From: Lonicera japonica
Lineage: Eukaryota > Streptophyta > Magnoliopsida > Dipsacales > Caprifoliaceae
Direction: 5' to 3'
DNA length: 64,000 nucleotides
Assembly: GCA_021464415.1 (NCBI GenBank)
Contig: CM038468.1
Span: 37,560,969-37,624,968, forward strand
Part shown: positions 47,088 to 59,759 of the stretch, in pieces
Layout of the letters: each line of letters begins with the position of its first letter
Position numbering within the stretch: the first letter of the stretch is position 1
Notes under the pieces: model-generated
Seen by the model: the letters and a program-made list of their open reading frames with translations, nothing else
Databases searched by the model: none
What the model was told of the DNA's origin: nothing
Program-made: the position numbers and the translations under genes

Positions 47088-50000
47088 TTATAACGAGAAA
47101 CGGGCAACTTCTTCATCTTCATCCTCGTCTATTGCATCTTCTTCATCCTCACTGAACCTCTCGTAATCACCACCTTCATCTTCCTCGTCCTCCTCCTCCT
47201 CTTCTTCATCCATCATGCTCTTAACATTTGCATCCTTGTCCTTCAAACCGGTGCTCAAGACCACAGTTTCTCCCTTTGACTTCTCCATGTCTTTCCTCAG
47301 CCTCTCCATGTTCTCTCTTCTCCGTTCTTCCTCCATCCGTTGCTTCTCTGCCCATCTCTTGTCGAGATCGGCTCTGAAATGGCAAGACGCAAGAATCAAT
47401 TTCAAACCGAATATCCTAGGGTGCATTTGATTTTACAAGCAAAAAAATTCATGCCTCCTGATTATTTTACATTTAGACTAGACTATAGACTCCCTCCGTT
47501 TCAAATTGATAGTTTCACTTTGACTTTTGTACTTTTTAATCAAACATTAACTTCAAACTAACCAATGGGCAAGAATACAAGTTGTTTTTTATTGCAAGAT
47601 TCAGTACATTAATTATGCCCCAGAAAAAAAGGAAGTGCAGTGGAAACACGAGTAGTCCTCACTATCAGTTTGAAACACGAGTAGTGGAAAACTGTAACTT
47701 ATAAAAGGAAGTGCAATCAAGCACAACCCTGCAAAGTTTGAGAACCAGACGCACAAAAGGCAGTAACATGCAGTAGTAATATGTGGAAGAGTTTGAGGGG
47801 ATTAATTGAGTTGAGATTAGATGATTACTTGTATGTTTCCATGTACTCGACAGCACTTGCTTCAATGTCTTCAAAGAACTCCTTCATCCCAGCACCAGAA
47901 ATAGCTGAAACTCCAACAGAGGGTATGTTTTTATAGAACTCCTCCAGCGCAAGGGAGAGGCTTCGAGTAAGGGTTGATGGGTAAGAGTGATCTGAATCTA
48001 GTGCAGCATGAAATACCTCAAAATCTTTCATCCACTGCAGTCACACAAGTATGCAACAACACATTCTTTTAAACAATAAGTAAAATAATACAAAGCAAGA
48101 ACATGAAGCATAAAAGAAAAGGCAACATCACAACACTAGCAATAAATAAACATAAATAAATCAAGCATGTTAAATGTTGGAACGTTACAAATAAAGATTG
48201 TCATTAGTAAACATACATGTTCTCCTTGTGCTTTATGATGAAGATGTTTTATATGCTATGAACAAGACTTGGAATTCAACCAAAAGCAAATTTGAGCATC
48301 AGTACATGTATAATAAGTACAGTATAAACTTCTACCAATAAACAAATCAAAGGAATGTCTCTCATCTCTTATGCAATACATAAGGTAATCCTACTTAGCA
48401 ATAAACTTTAACAGCACTATATAGTATCTGACGGATAGGAGCTTCACAACTTCATAACAATTGACAGATTTTAATCACCTGACTCAATTCATAATCAGGA
48501 CTGTCATTTCTGTCTCTAATACACAAGCTTAATAAAGATGATAACCAAACTCTAAGATAAAATGTGTGGGGACAACTTGTAACCTCGATTTCAAACCAGA
48601 AAATAGCAGTCTGCACTAATCAAATATACATGAAACTAGAATTTTGCCACACACTACACGTGCAGTAAAAACAAAATAGTTGAAAACTTAAGGTATGGCA
48701 CGGGTCTGCTGATATCATTAATTTAACGAATTATAAACAATTCATAACCTTCAAATTAAGTGAATTGCAAAGGAAAAAAAGTTTAATTACAACAAATTTT
48801 CTTCTAGATCAAGAATGTACTTTAACTCAAAACTTATAAAAGTGATGGTGAAACAATAAGGAAGTGGCTATTTAGATGCAGCAGTTGCTAGTTATTACAA
48901 AAATGTTTATTGTGCCTCTAAATCTCGTGACTTCCAAACAAATCCAACTTGAATATAAAGGGTATCTCACACAGTGGAAAATCGACTGCTAACTACTGTA
49001 AGGGCGCTTCCAATTCTATTAGCAAAAATATTTATTATGTGATTCAATCGAGCAATAATGATTGTACATTCTATTTCTATCTCCTTTTTGTCATGAATAT
49101 GATTCACTTAGGGTAAGTTAAGAGATTTGTTCATAGTAAGCGGTGCAGTATTTTTGAATGCTTCAGATTCTATTTTGGCACATTAATTTTTTTTATTCTA
49201 ACATTGGAAGCTTCTCATTTCTAGACAAAGCAAACATTAGTTTATAATAGAAAAGATAGGTTACCAACATGAGGAGAGTTCTAAGATGATCCCAAAACTT
49301 AGACATGAGTCAAGCTTGTTAATGGTTCAACAGTTCCTCTCTTTTTCCTTGGCACCAGATTGGGACAATCCTACCTCCCCCTAGTTACCACTGCCAGCAT
49401 AAGGGCTATAGTTCCCCTTTTTGGACTGTAACATTATTACGCTGATTCTCTAACATAAAAACACCATTTCTACACAACAGGAATTATAGGCATGCCTTTT
49501 TGGCTGTGGTTAAAATGTACCTAAGGGCTACATTGTATCACAACAGAACCAATACACAACTAGGCACTAGCATACGCTAACTGACATGGGGACTTCTAAC
49601 AAACAGCCAAGTATATACAATACATTTACCAGTAAAGGAGCAGTATTTGATAGTTACAGTGAATGTACAATGATCCACATATTTTATATACTTGGCTGTT
49701 TGTTAGAAGTCCCATATTCAAATTAAGAATAAGTTACGCTAAATGCAAGTAATCAACAACAACAAGCCTTTATCCCACTAGGTGGGGTCGGCTACATGGA
49801 TCAAACGACGCCATAGTGGTCTGTCGTGAATCATATCTATAGTGAAACCATTCGCCTCTAAATCCTTCTTAATAGTTTCACCTATAGTTTTTCTAGGTCT
49901 TCCTCTGCCTCTAACAACTAGGCTTCCCTCCATATGATCAACTCTCCTTACTACGGCATCTACAGGTCTCCTCCATACATGCCCAAACCATCTAAGTCGA

Positions 50001-53000
50001 GATTCAACCATCTTTTCTGTAATAGGTGCCACCCCAACTCCCTCTCTGATGGTAACATTCCTGATCTTATCTTTCCTAGTCTTGCCACTCATCCATCTCA
50101 ACATTCTCATCTCAGCTACACTTAATTTATTCTCGTGTTGGCTTTTGACCGCCCAACACTCAGTCCCATACAACATCGCTGGTCTAACTGCGGTACGATA
50201 GAATTTTCCTTTTAACTTGAGTGGTACCTTTTTATCACATAACACACCCGAAGCTTTCCTCCATTTCAACCATCCTGCTTGAATCCGGTGGTTTACATCT
50301 CCCTCTATCTCCCCATCTTCTTGTATAATGGATCCAAGATACTTAAATCGCGTGACTTGTGGTATGACATTGTCCCCAACTTTTACCTCTAAGTTAGTAG
50401 TGCTCCGCCTTTTACTGAACTTGCACTCCATATATTCTGTCTTACTTCTGCTTAAACGAAAGCCATGCGCTTCTAAATTTTGTCTCCAAGTTTCCACCTT
50501 CCCATTTAGCTCTTCTCTGGACTCACCCACTAGGACAATATCATCTGCAAACAGCATACATCGCGGTGCTGGCTCTTGAATGTGTTCCGTGAGTACATCT
50601 AAGACCAAGGTAAACAGATAAGGGCTCAAAGCTGACCCTTGGTGTAGTCTTATAGTTATAGGAAAGTCTTCTGTGGACCCACTATGTGTTCTCACCCTAG
50701 TCATATCTCCTTCATACATGTCCTTGATAACACGAATATAGGCAATCCTAACCCCTTTCTTCTCTAGGGCTTTCCACAAAATCTCTCTGGGTACCCTATC
50801 GTACGCCTTCTCCAAGTCAATGAAAATCATGTGTAGGTCCTTTTGATCCCTCCGATATTGCTCCATCAAACGCCGCAACAAGTAAATTGCTTCCATGGTC
50901 GACCTTCCGGGCATAAAACCAAATTGATTATCTAGAATGCTGGTTTCTTTTCTTAGTCTCCGCTCAATCACCCTTTCCCATAACTTCATAGTATGACTCA
51001 TGAGTTTAATCCCCCTGTAATTGGCGCAATTTTGTATATCCCCCTTATTCTTATAAATCGGGATTAGGGTGCTTCTCCTCCATTCTTCCGGCATCTTCTT
51101 TGACCTCAATATCTCGTTGAAAAATCTTGTGAGCCAACCAATGCCTTTATCACCTAGACCCTTCCAAACCTCAATAGGTATACTATCTGGCCCAACTGAT
51201 TTACCACTATCCATTCGTTTCAATGCTTCTTTCACTTCCTTTTCTTGAATTCTGCGATAAAAGGTGAAGTTTTGGTCATCCTCTCGCATGTTCAGCTCAT
51301 CACCACATGCTAAAATCTCATAACCTTCATTAAATAATTTGTGAAAATAGTTCTTCCATCTCTCTTGTATGTCTTGTTCTTTAACCAGGACATTACCTTC
51401 TTCGTCCTTAACGCATCTCACTTGATCCAAATCTTTTGTCTTCCTTTCTCGACCCTTAGCAAGTCGGTAAATAGCTTTTTCCCCAGCTTTGGTGCCTAAA
51501 GATTGGTATAATCCATCAAAAGCTTTAGTCCTCGACTCACTCACCGCCTTCTTAGTCTCTTTCTTTGCTTCTTTGTAAGATTCCCAGTTTTCCGCATTCT
51601 TACATAGAGACCAAGCTTTAAAGCATTTCCTTTTTACCTTAACTTTATCTTGTACACTATCATCCCACCACCAAGATTCTTTATCCCTAGGTCCACATCC
51701 TCTTGATTCACCCAGCGTCTCTTTAGCTATCTTCCTAATCCCCTCGGCCGCCTTGTCCCACATATCATTTGCGCTTCCGTTTGCCTCCCAAAACCCTCCC
51801 TCCAGCACCTTGTGTTGAAAGATCATTTGTTTTTCACCCTTCAAATGCCACCATCTAATCCTTGAAACCTTACATTGGCCCCTTCTCTTCACTTTTCCCT
51901 TAACTCGTATATCCATCACAAGGACTCTATGTTGGGTAGTCAAGCTCTCTCCAGGTATGACTTTACAATCCATACAACTCTTTCGATCTCCTTTCCTAAG
52001 GAGGAAGAAATCGATCTGAGAGCATGATGCCCCACTCTTGTATGTGATGTGGTGCTCCTCCCGCTTCTTAAAACATGTATTGGAAACCATAAGATCGTAA
52101 GCAGACGAGAAATCAAGGATAGATTTTCCCTCGGTATTTACCACCCCAATGCCATAACCTCCATGCACCCCCCTATAGTTTTCAGAAGAGCTCCCTACGT
52201 GCCCATTCAGATCCCCTCCTAGGAAAATCTTTTCTCTAAGTGGTATATCCTGGATCAAGCCTTCTAAGTCCTCCCAAAATTTTATCTTAAGGTGTTCTTC
52301 ACATCCAACCTGAGGTGCATAAGCACTGATCACATTAAAAGTGTCCTGCTCCACTACAAATTTTATGGCTAGGATCCTTTCTCCTACCCTCTTTACATCT
52401 ACAATGTCCTTCTTCCACCATTTGTCGACAATTATACCCACTCCATTTCTCGATTTAACCTTGCCAGTGTACCAAAGCATAAAACCCGAAGTGTCTAATT
52501 CCTTCGCCTTAGCTCTTGCATCCTCCCCATCCTCATAACGGGGAGATGCTGGGTTCGATCCACATGGACGTGGTTATCGAACCCAGTGGTTGTGTCCACC
52601 CTTGTCGTGGTGGTGTGTCCACCCTATTGTGTGGTTGTGGATTAATTGCATATATTAAAAACAAATTTTTGTGCAAGGATGTATCAAAAAAAAGGATGAT
52701 CTGATGAACCCTACAGCAAGTGCTTTATGCCAATCAGAAGAATATACATGCATGAAAGCATAAAAGATAAAACCTCAACTTTCACAATCAGAAGAATCTG
52801 CAAGTGAACATGATTATACCTCCAGCGCAAACTGATGGTGAGCCACATCAGTCTTGTTAAAAGCGATAACCAAGGGCAATCGGGTCTTGTAGAGGATGCT
52901 ACAAGCATAAAGCATATTGCTCATAAACGTAGTTGGATTCTCGGAACGAGGCGTATCAACTACGTAAGTGATTACGGTAGGAAACGTTGAAGCAAAGGCT

Positions 53001-53967
53001 TCTGTGATTATTGCTCCAGATGCAGACCAAGTGAAGATCTCAATTTGACCAGGAGTGTCCACGAGAACATAATCAAGTTGATCGGCTCTCTTCTCAATTA
53101 CTGATATTACCTGAAATGTGATTTATAAAGATTACATTCATGGAAACGGCAATAAAAGAAAAGTAAATGTAAAATAGTCACTTTTTTAAAATAAGAAGTT
53201 AGAACTGGGATGTGTGCGACAGAAAGAAAAGCAGTGACAAATTTCTGTCACAAAATAGAATTTCTTTGCTAATAAGGCTTACCTCGTCAAACTTGGTTGC
53301 AAACAAGTTGAGTGATGTCAGAATTCCACCATTAGGTCCGAGATTATACTGCTTCATTACTTCCTTATACCGGACCGTGTCTCTTATGTCAATATTTGCA
53401 CCAAATGGGAGGGTCATAACAGCAGGGTCGAGGTTCATGACATAACCCCGCTTACCCGAAGCTTGTGTGTGGCAAACCAGCCGATGAAGAAATGTTGTTT
53501 TTCCACTTCCTATTTAATACATAAAGTAAATTTCGTACCACTCATATTCCGTAAAAACATAGCAAGTGGGTATCGAAGAATATAAAAACAAATACTTTTA
53601 TATACATATAAATGTAATATTAACAGTGCAATATACCTGCCATTCCTACAACAATGATAATAACTGGTTTTTTCTTGAAAGTGGTTGATGAAGACTCCTC
53701 CATTTTTAGTTTCTCCATAGACTTAGCAATGTCGTCTTTCTCTTTGCCAACCGACTAAACAAGAAAAATAATAACACAAAAATGAGAGGAGGACAGACTA
53801 TTAGATATAATTCAGCAAATGTTATTAGAAATTAAGCGGGAGTATGACATAAGTTTCTGATTGTTCACGTTGATATCGGGTGATTCCTCTGAATCTATTT
53901 GCATTGAACTTGTAGCTTCCATGGGTGCTTTTGAGCTTGACTTGACAGAATCTGAGTCCATGTCCAT
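47088..53967 (-). CDS. GPN1: GPN-loop GTPase 1 (QQT2-type), six exons
   Basis: A GPN-loop GTPase of the GPN1/QQT2 family; these dimeric GTPases assist assembly and nuclear import of RNA polymerase II and are needed for embryo development in plants. Exons: 53967-53869, 53754-53637, 53509-53283, 53110-52820, 48034-47829, 47373-47088. Together they make 1227 nt, 408 aa, all in frame with GT/AG borders; the exon 1 donor (AAC|GTGAAC) is the least certain. Motifs: P-loop GMAGSGKT (about 70-77), GPN at 130-132 (NLGPNGG), [10 protein letters not shown] (G3), FNKTD (G4), SAISG (G5). A charged helix ([17 protein letters not shown]) and long Asp/Glu tail end the protein. Exon 5 starts WMKDFEVF. The intron between exons 4 and 5 is 4.8 kb because of a LINE. 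A CT-poor leader lies upstream to about 54110. Confidence 0.92.
47490..47690. mobile_element. Stowaway-like MITE in last GPN1 intron
   Basis: TA followed by CTCCCTCCGTTTCAAATTGA, with a right part containing ACTATCAGTTTGAAAC. It is shared with the duplicate at 37180, so it was present before the segmental duplication. The right side is rearranged relative to that copy. Confidence 0.5.
49589..49713. repeat. Perfect 29-bp inverted repeat in GPN1 intron
   Basis: 49589-49617 and 49685-49713 are exact reverse complements (arm contains ACTTCTAACAAACAGCCAAG), with a 67-bp spacer. It lies 40 bp from the 3' end of the LINE. Perfect matching in otherwise diverged intron DNA suggests a recent small foldback insertion or a selected hairpin. 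Confidence 0.85.
49753..52517 (-). mobile_element. RTE-type LINE, 5' truncated, in GPN1 intron
   Basis: A non-LTR retrotransposon. One long open frame (52480-49778, 900 codons; open further upstream without a start) encodes most of an apurinic-type endonuclease ([26 protein letters not shown]), then a reverse transcriptase ([22 protein letters not shown] with motif A Asp, [20 protein letters not shown]) and the RTE tail ([22 protein letters not shown]). It ends ...HVADPT, with the typical short 3' end and GTT repeats (CAACAACAACAA at 49754 on +). The first roughly 60 residues of the endonuclease (WN and QETKW motifs) are missing, so it is dead on arrival, yet there is no stop in 900 codons, so insertion is recent. 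Same orientation as the host gene. Confidence 0.9.
52505..52700 (+). repeat. SINE-like stretch with tRNA B-box at LINE 5' end
   Basis: GGGTTCGATCC (52551-52561) matches a tRNA-type B-box. It is also half of a perfect 11-bp hairpin, CTGGGTTCGAT (52549-52559) with ATCGAACCCAG (52576-52586). It adjoins the truncated 5' end of the LINE. A convincing A-box and tail were not identified. Confidence 0.35.
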
Positions 53968-54340
53968 TTTCACAATGGGTCCGAACAAGAATACTTCTGA
54001 TTTTGGAAAATCTGACCACAGAATAAAATAATTTGGGTTTTGAGAAGGAAGCAGTGAAAGTAGTGAGGGATTGAGCCCTTGTGAGAGATTAGGGTTTAAA
54101 GTTTCATACAATCTTCAATTAAAGAGAAATCATGTTATTGATAGGAATAGGCTTACTCTGTTGAAAGAAGACTGAAGCGAACTCCCAACTTCTGCTTGGA
54201 CTTTCAGTTAGCAACGGTGGGGACTGAGTGTAATCTGAAACTCCTGCACTTACAGAAACTATATGTAAACTCAAACTGGAAAGAAAATATTGTAAGGAAT
54301 TTATCATACAAAAAGATAAAGAACAACGATTTATTCCGCA

Positions 54341-54560
54341 GAAGCAAAGTACAGCTTATACACAGCAGCTAATTCGCAGCAATAACAACAGATTCGCAGC
54401 AATCGAAAACTGATTTTCAGCAATTTATTCACAGATCAGATTCAAGTTTTATGCAGCAACAATTAACAGCAATATCAGTTTTTCGCAGCAGAAATAATCA
54501 ACAGATTCAACAGAGAACTCAGCAATATTAACAGATTCGGTATCAATAATCTTAACAGCA
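54341..54560. repeat. GCAGCAA / CAGATT-rich degenerate repeat
   Basis: Irregular repetition of GCAGCAA, TTCGCAGC and AACAGATTC words upstream of the GPN1 leader. Together with the CAC/CAG-rich stretch at about 55110-55280 it may be part of an old retrotransposon, but no ends were found. Confidence 0.45.
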
Positions 54561-54643
54561 ACAGAAACCAGATTTAGAACGTATTCAATATTACAAAACA
54601 GATCTCGAAAATAAGAACAACAAGATATAGATCTAGAAAGGTA

Positions 54644-55034
54644 AGGCCGTCTCCAACGGTCATTTCACTCCAAGCAAATTTTTATGGTAGAAAAGAGAAA
54701 AGGGAAAAAAGTGTTCCAATGGTCATTTCTATAACTATTTCTATATGAGGTGCAAGGTGAGTCATATAAGGAATTTCTATAAGCATTTTTACATGTAGAA
54801 ATTGTGATAGAAATTTTCAATGTGACATGGCACATCCTCATTGGATATAAGAAACCCATTAATTCTCTCTCATTCTATAAATGCCAAGTAAGATAGAAAT
54901 GGTACCATTGGAGAAACTTTACTTGAGACTTTTCTATCTATACAATTATATTGCCAAATAGATATAGAAATGTATTAAAAACACCACACATAGGATATAA
55001 ATGAATTTATAGAAAATACCATTGGAGATGACCT
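54644..55034. mobile_element. MITE, about 390 bp
   Basis: The left end AGGCCGTCTCCAACGGTCAT pairs with the right end, whose reverse complement is AGGTCATCTCCAATGGTATT. GTCTCCAACGG-type ends are common in plant MITEs. The interior has repeated TTTCTATA words. A clear target duplication was not found. Confidence 0.6.
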
Positions 55035-56984
55035 AATACCTGGATTTTAGGAAGAAAATACCACGCAAGATCTGAGAAATTAGAACCAGTTTTGATTTTT
55101 TAAGACAAATGCACAGCACCACCGAGTGAATACACATCAAGCGCACAGCCAAATATACACAGCACAAAACCACCGAATGCAGCACTCACAGCCCTCAAAA
55201 AATACACAAGCAGATCTGTATCACACAGCAATACCAAGTGTGTGCAGCTGATCCAAGCACACATGGCAATACCGAGCACCACAGCCAAACATACTTTGAA
55301 ATTCGAATCTTCAATTTCCAAAACCCCAAACTCAATATAAAACCCCAGCAACGATTTCACAAGAAGATTAATCAAAAATATCACCCAAATCACTCTCTCA
55401 AGTCAAGAGATGGATATTCAAAGTGCCTAATCTCTAGATTAATACACAAATAAACCTAATTTCGAACTGCGGGTTTCTCCCCAGTTGCGATAATTATAGT
55501 ACAGTTATCGTGAAAGGAATTATATTTATTTATAAATATATAAAAAAGACTTTTAATAAGAAAATAATTAATCAATTCAGTGGAAAGTTGCGTGTATTTA
55601 GTATAAAGAATGTTATCCAATAAAAGCAAATTAAATTTAAGCCTTCATTTAATGTGGACGTAAGATATATATTCATCGTGTGGCAAAAGGATGATATTGA
55701 ATTATTGACTTTAAATAAAACACTACTCTTTTAGCTAATTACGAAGATATTTGAAAACAAGTAAAGAATAATATAACAATTCTAATTTACATATTGTACA
55801 AATTAAGGTTAAAATTGGAATAAGGCGAATAATTCATTAAAAAAATTGTTTTCCCTCCCAATCCTCCAAAAACAAAAAGGAAACAAAATAAACGACTAGA
55901 GGGGATTGGCATTCCCTCCGTTTCCTCTCCACCCCCTCTCATAAATCTATCCAAACAAGTAAAATGTAATCTTTCCTCCTCTTTTCTTTTCCTTTCTTTC
56001 TCATTCCCTCAATCCAAACGGACTGTAAGTTTATCACAGGAAGTATGTAAACTTAAAAGAAAATTTGGATTAAATCATACTTTTGTCAAAAGGTGGATTA
56101 ACTTACATATTATATGGATATTGGATAGAAATAAAATTTTCCTCACGATAAAAGTGATGTGCTAAAAATTGATCCAATTGCTCTAATGTAGGGGTAAGAA
56201 TCTGTCAGTTTGGTTAACCAAGCCATGCAGTTTTTCGATTTTTTTGTTTTTTTTTTGGGGGTACTATTCGGTATTTGAACTATTTTGTTTTCTTGGTATA
56301 TATGCTTAATTTTAATTTTAGCATTTCTTCATCAAGACAATTGAGATCATTCCTATTGAGTTTCGTGAAAAAATTCATTCATCCACCCCTCAAAATAGAT
56401 GGAGAATGAGGCTATATATATATATATATATATCATAGCAACACTATCATTTTAGGAATAAACTTTAAAATATAGCACATAATAATAAAACAAAAAATAT
56501 TGCATACGTAACATATGAAATATAAAATTCATCTATATTTTAACCTTATTTTCGGTGTTTTTTTGTTCAATATTTTTGGTTTTCTAATTTTAGATATTTT
56601 TGGACCCAAAAATTTAAAATTATTAATTTTAAGTATTTTTTGTTTTTGATATTTAAACATGAGACCAGATACCTCTGAATTAGTTTCGATTTTTATAGTA
56701 CCAACGTCCACATCTTAACAATTAAAATTAGTGTGGAATTTTTTTAAAAAAGAATTCAGACAATCAATTTTATTTCAGCATCAAGAAAACACCCCCCAAG
56801 GAATCCACTTGCGGCCTTTGCCTCCGCCCTTTATCTCTCATAAAACCAAAATCAACGATAAAAAATGTGACATGTCAGTTTCGCCTTCTAGAAATCGACA
56901 ATTTGCATTTCATGTTGTTGTTAATCTTGGTCCTCCCCTTCTTTTTCTTTACATTTCTTTCAAGCTCAACGCAATTGAGTCTTT

Positions 56985-57233
56985 GTGGCGGCCAAGAACT
57001 TGTACGAATAATTGTCAAAGACAATGATAGATGAGGTCCACCAACAGGGTTCTATGAAGCAAACCAGCGTTAGCCTCCATTAAATGTTGGAGTTTGGGTC
57101 CAAACCCACACAAAATAATTTGCTTCTCGCCTCTCAATTTCTCTATAAAGAAATTCCCATTCGAATTGCTCGTAGAACTATTGAACTTAAAACCCTCCCC
57201 TATGGCTTATCCCAAAAACCTGCTGTTTTAAAG
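56985..57233 (+). pseudogene. PDK: Pyruvate dehydrogenase kinase first-exon fragment
   Basis: Translates as the N-terminal exon of mitochondrial pyruvate dehydrogenase (acetyl-transferring) kinase, which phosphorylates and switches off the PDH complex. Recognisable: EVHQQGSMKQTSVSL, then MLEFGSKPTQNNLLLASQFL, YKEIPIRIARRTIELKTLPY, GLSQKPAVLK, and a GT donor at 57234 where the family has an exon border. The start is GTG instead of ATG (VAAKN), and there are two in-frame TAA codons (after YE and after SLH), so it is dead. No later kinase exons (histidine-kinase-like ATP-binding region) follow. It lies in the insertion that splits unit C, so it is a captured gene piece. Confidence 0.85.
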
Positions 57234-57829
57234 GTAATTTTTTATTTCATTTGTATCATTTCTTGTTTTCTTTGTGGGTTTTGAATTTATTTGATCTTTG
57301 GTGTTCTTTTATTTCATGTGGGTGATTTTTAATTGTCTTGTATCTTTCTTGTTTATTTTGGGTTTGAATTTGTTTTGATTATTGGTGTTCTTTATGTGGT
57401 AACTACCAAAATGTTAGTGAAAATAATGTGTTGTTGAAGAGGGAGCGTCCTTTTTTGGAACCCAGATGATTTTTTATGTAATTTTATAATAATCAGGGAA
57501 GTATATTCATAGACATTAGTTAAATCTTTTCTTGTTTCTTTCTATTTTGAATTTATGTTATTATTGGTGTTGTTTCTGCGGCCATTAGGAAATGTGTGAT
57601 TATTGTAGGACTTCAGTTATTTTTTTTTTATTGTTATTTTATAATCAGGGGAAATATATTCATAGACATTAGTCAATATTTTATTTTTTATTCCTTTGCT
57701 TTTCATAATGTTATTGGGGTTTTCTTCTTTCTCATTTTTTTTTTCAATTGGGTCTATAAAAAGAACCATGCTATGTGGATCTTGTTTGTAGAAATGGTGT
57801 TCATTTCTATTTTGCTTTGCATTTTTTGC

Positions 57830-58006
57830 AGAGAGAGAATGAGAATGAGTGGTTTTGTCATCCAATGGTGTTGCTTTCTAGCTGTCATGTTTATAGATGC
57901 TGAAACAACCATAGAAATTCCCGACGACCCATATGCCATGTCGTGTAGGGAATTTATACCCTTGCTTGTAAATGTAGAAAGAACCCTAGGAATTCAACTC
58001 ATATGA
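57830..58006 (+). pseudogene. Exon-like fragment, family not recognised
   Basis: After a good TTTTTTGCAG acceptor at 57830, an open frame reads ...TTIEIPDDPYAMSCREFIP then LLVNVERTLGIQLI and stops at 58006. The composition looks like genuine protein coding. It does not match pyruvate dehydrogenase kinase exon 2, so it is not simply the next exon of the fragment upstream. I do not recognise it. Confidence 0.4.
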
Positions 58007-58084
58007 CAACTCAAAAATAAACTCATATTAGAAACTACAATTGCCATATGACATCTCAAAAAGAAACTTATAGTCTTATATTAG

Positions 58085-58680
58085 AAACTACAATTGCAGA
58101 GCCCTTTTTGTGTTTCTGTTGTACAAGTTTTGATAGTTACTAATGAAAATTGGAGATTACCCTATTAATACTAAGAAGGAGTCCTTACCTCTTGCAAATA
58201 TTAGAAAGTTCAGCATAGTTGCTATGATATATATACATATATGTTAAATAGGCAGCATATGCATGTGGAGCTAAAATCCATTATGTAGATATATATATAT
58301 TCTAAGTCCCTAAAACTAAGGTATTGGCAGAAAGAAAGAAAGGCAGAAAGAAAGGCGGCAGCATATGCATGTGAAGCTAAAATCCACTATGTATATATAT
58401 ATTCCAAGTCCCTAAAACTAATGTATTGGCAGAAAGAAAGAAAGAAAGAAACTACAATTGCAGAGCCCTTTTTGTGTTTCTGTTGTACAAGTTTTGATAG
58501 TTACCAATGAAAATTGGAGATGACCCTATTAATACTAAGAACGAGCCCTTACTTTTTGCAAATATTAGAAAGTTCAGCATAGTTGCTATGATATATATAT
58601 ATGATAAATAAATAGGCAGCATTTGCATGTGGAGCTAAAATCAACTATGTACATATATATATATTCTAAGTCAGAAAGGA
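58085..58680. repeat. Nested tandem repeats (364 bp and 106 bp)
   Basis: AAACTACAATTGCAGAGCCC starts at 58085 and again at 58449 (offset 364). Within the first unit GGCAGCATATGCATGTG recurs at 58251 and 58357 (offset 106) and, altered, near 58615. GAAA microsatellite runs (AAAGAAAG) join the units. Confidence 0.85.
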
Positions 58681-58699
58681 GGTTGAGGGAAGTGGTAGT

Positions 58700-59750
58700 A
58701 TATAACTGATACATTATTCACATGTTTTGAGGCCATTGACAGAAGAAAAGAGATCAAACCTTAATGAAGTCCACAGGACGTGGTGGGAAGTCACATGCAT
58801 TAACAAAAATATCTGGGTATGTAGCTAATAAACAACTCCAAAGTTCAAAGCTAGAATCCAAATAATCATGAGACCTAATAACCAATTTTCAAACATGCAG
58901 CTTCTAGCAAATAAGTTGACAGCGAATTGCATGTGCAACACAATCAAGATTAGCAAATCACGAACATATGGACATGGTTAACACAACTAGAGCCAAGGAA
59001 GTTGCATTCAAATTAAGGGGAAAAAGGGGCTAGAATGTAGACTACTATGCAAATACATATCAACTTATAAAGTTATTGAGAGAGACCAAAAAAGAAGGTA
59101 GGAGATTTACTTCCAAAATAACTTTTCTTAGAGAATTAAAAAAAAACAAAAAAAAAGGAAGGGGATTTACCTCCAAAATTACTTTTCTTTCTACTCCCTG
59201 AAAACCCAAAAAACACAAAAATTCATATAATTGAAATAAGAGTCTAGCAAAAGCTTAAGCTATTACTACAATTAAACACCAACTTATGATTACGTTAGTA
59301 CTCACAGAAAAGTAGTGCCCCCACTCCTTAACCAAGTACTGCTAGTCTTTGAAGAACAGCTGAAAGAAAACATAACAGAAATTCAATTTGATCATTGGCA
59401 AATTGAAAGGGCAATAATTAAGATATAGAAAGGTTTCTCACAGAAAGGTTTGTCATTATTATGAAAACAGCCTATACCATAATAACTTAAGTATTGGTTA
59501 TGGTACACATACATTCCAACTAAGCTATACACCAAACTTAACCACAAAAAAATATTGATACACACATTCTAGTAACATTGGTTTTGTCAGTATAAACTAT
59601 CAACCACTTAGAATGCACAATATAGGAGCTTTAAAACATTATAAAATCAAATACAAGTGTGTCATAAATTAGATGATAACAAATTCAAATGCCTTGTATT
59701 TGGTTCCATTTTTCTTTAAAAAAAAAAAGGTAAATCACAAATTCAATTTT
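58700..59750. other. Non-coding part of the insertion
   Basis: AT-rich with no family-like open frame. It lies between the tandem repeats and the leader-like stretch at 59760. Confidence 0.45.
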
Positions 59751-59759
59751 CCTTTAAAC

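Noticed and set aside
47088..47426. Last exon of GPN1 extended upstream to MHPRIFGLK
   Set aside because: The extra residues are intron read-through; an AG acceptor at 47374 fits the known protein, and joining there keeps the frame.
57596..57830. Hydrophobic N-terminal part of the 136-codon ORF (a membrane protein?)
   Set aside because: It is T-rich intron-like sequence ahead of a splice acceptor at 57830; hydrophobicity follows from poly-T content.
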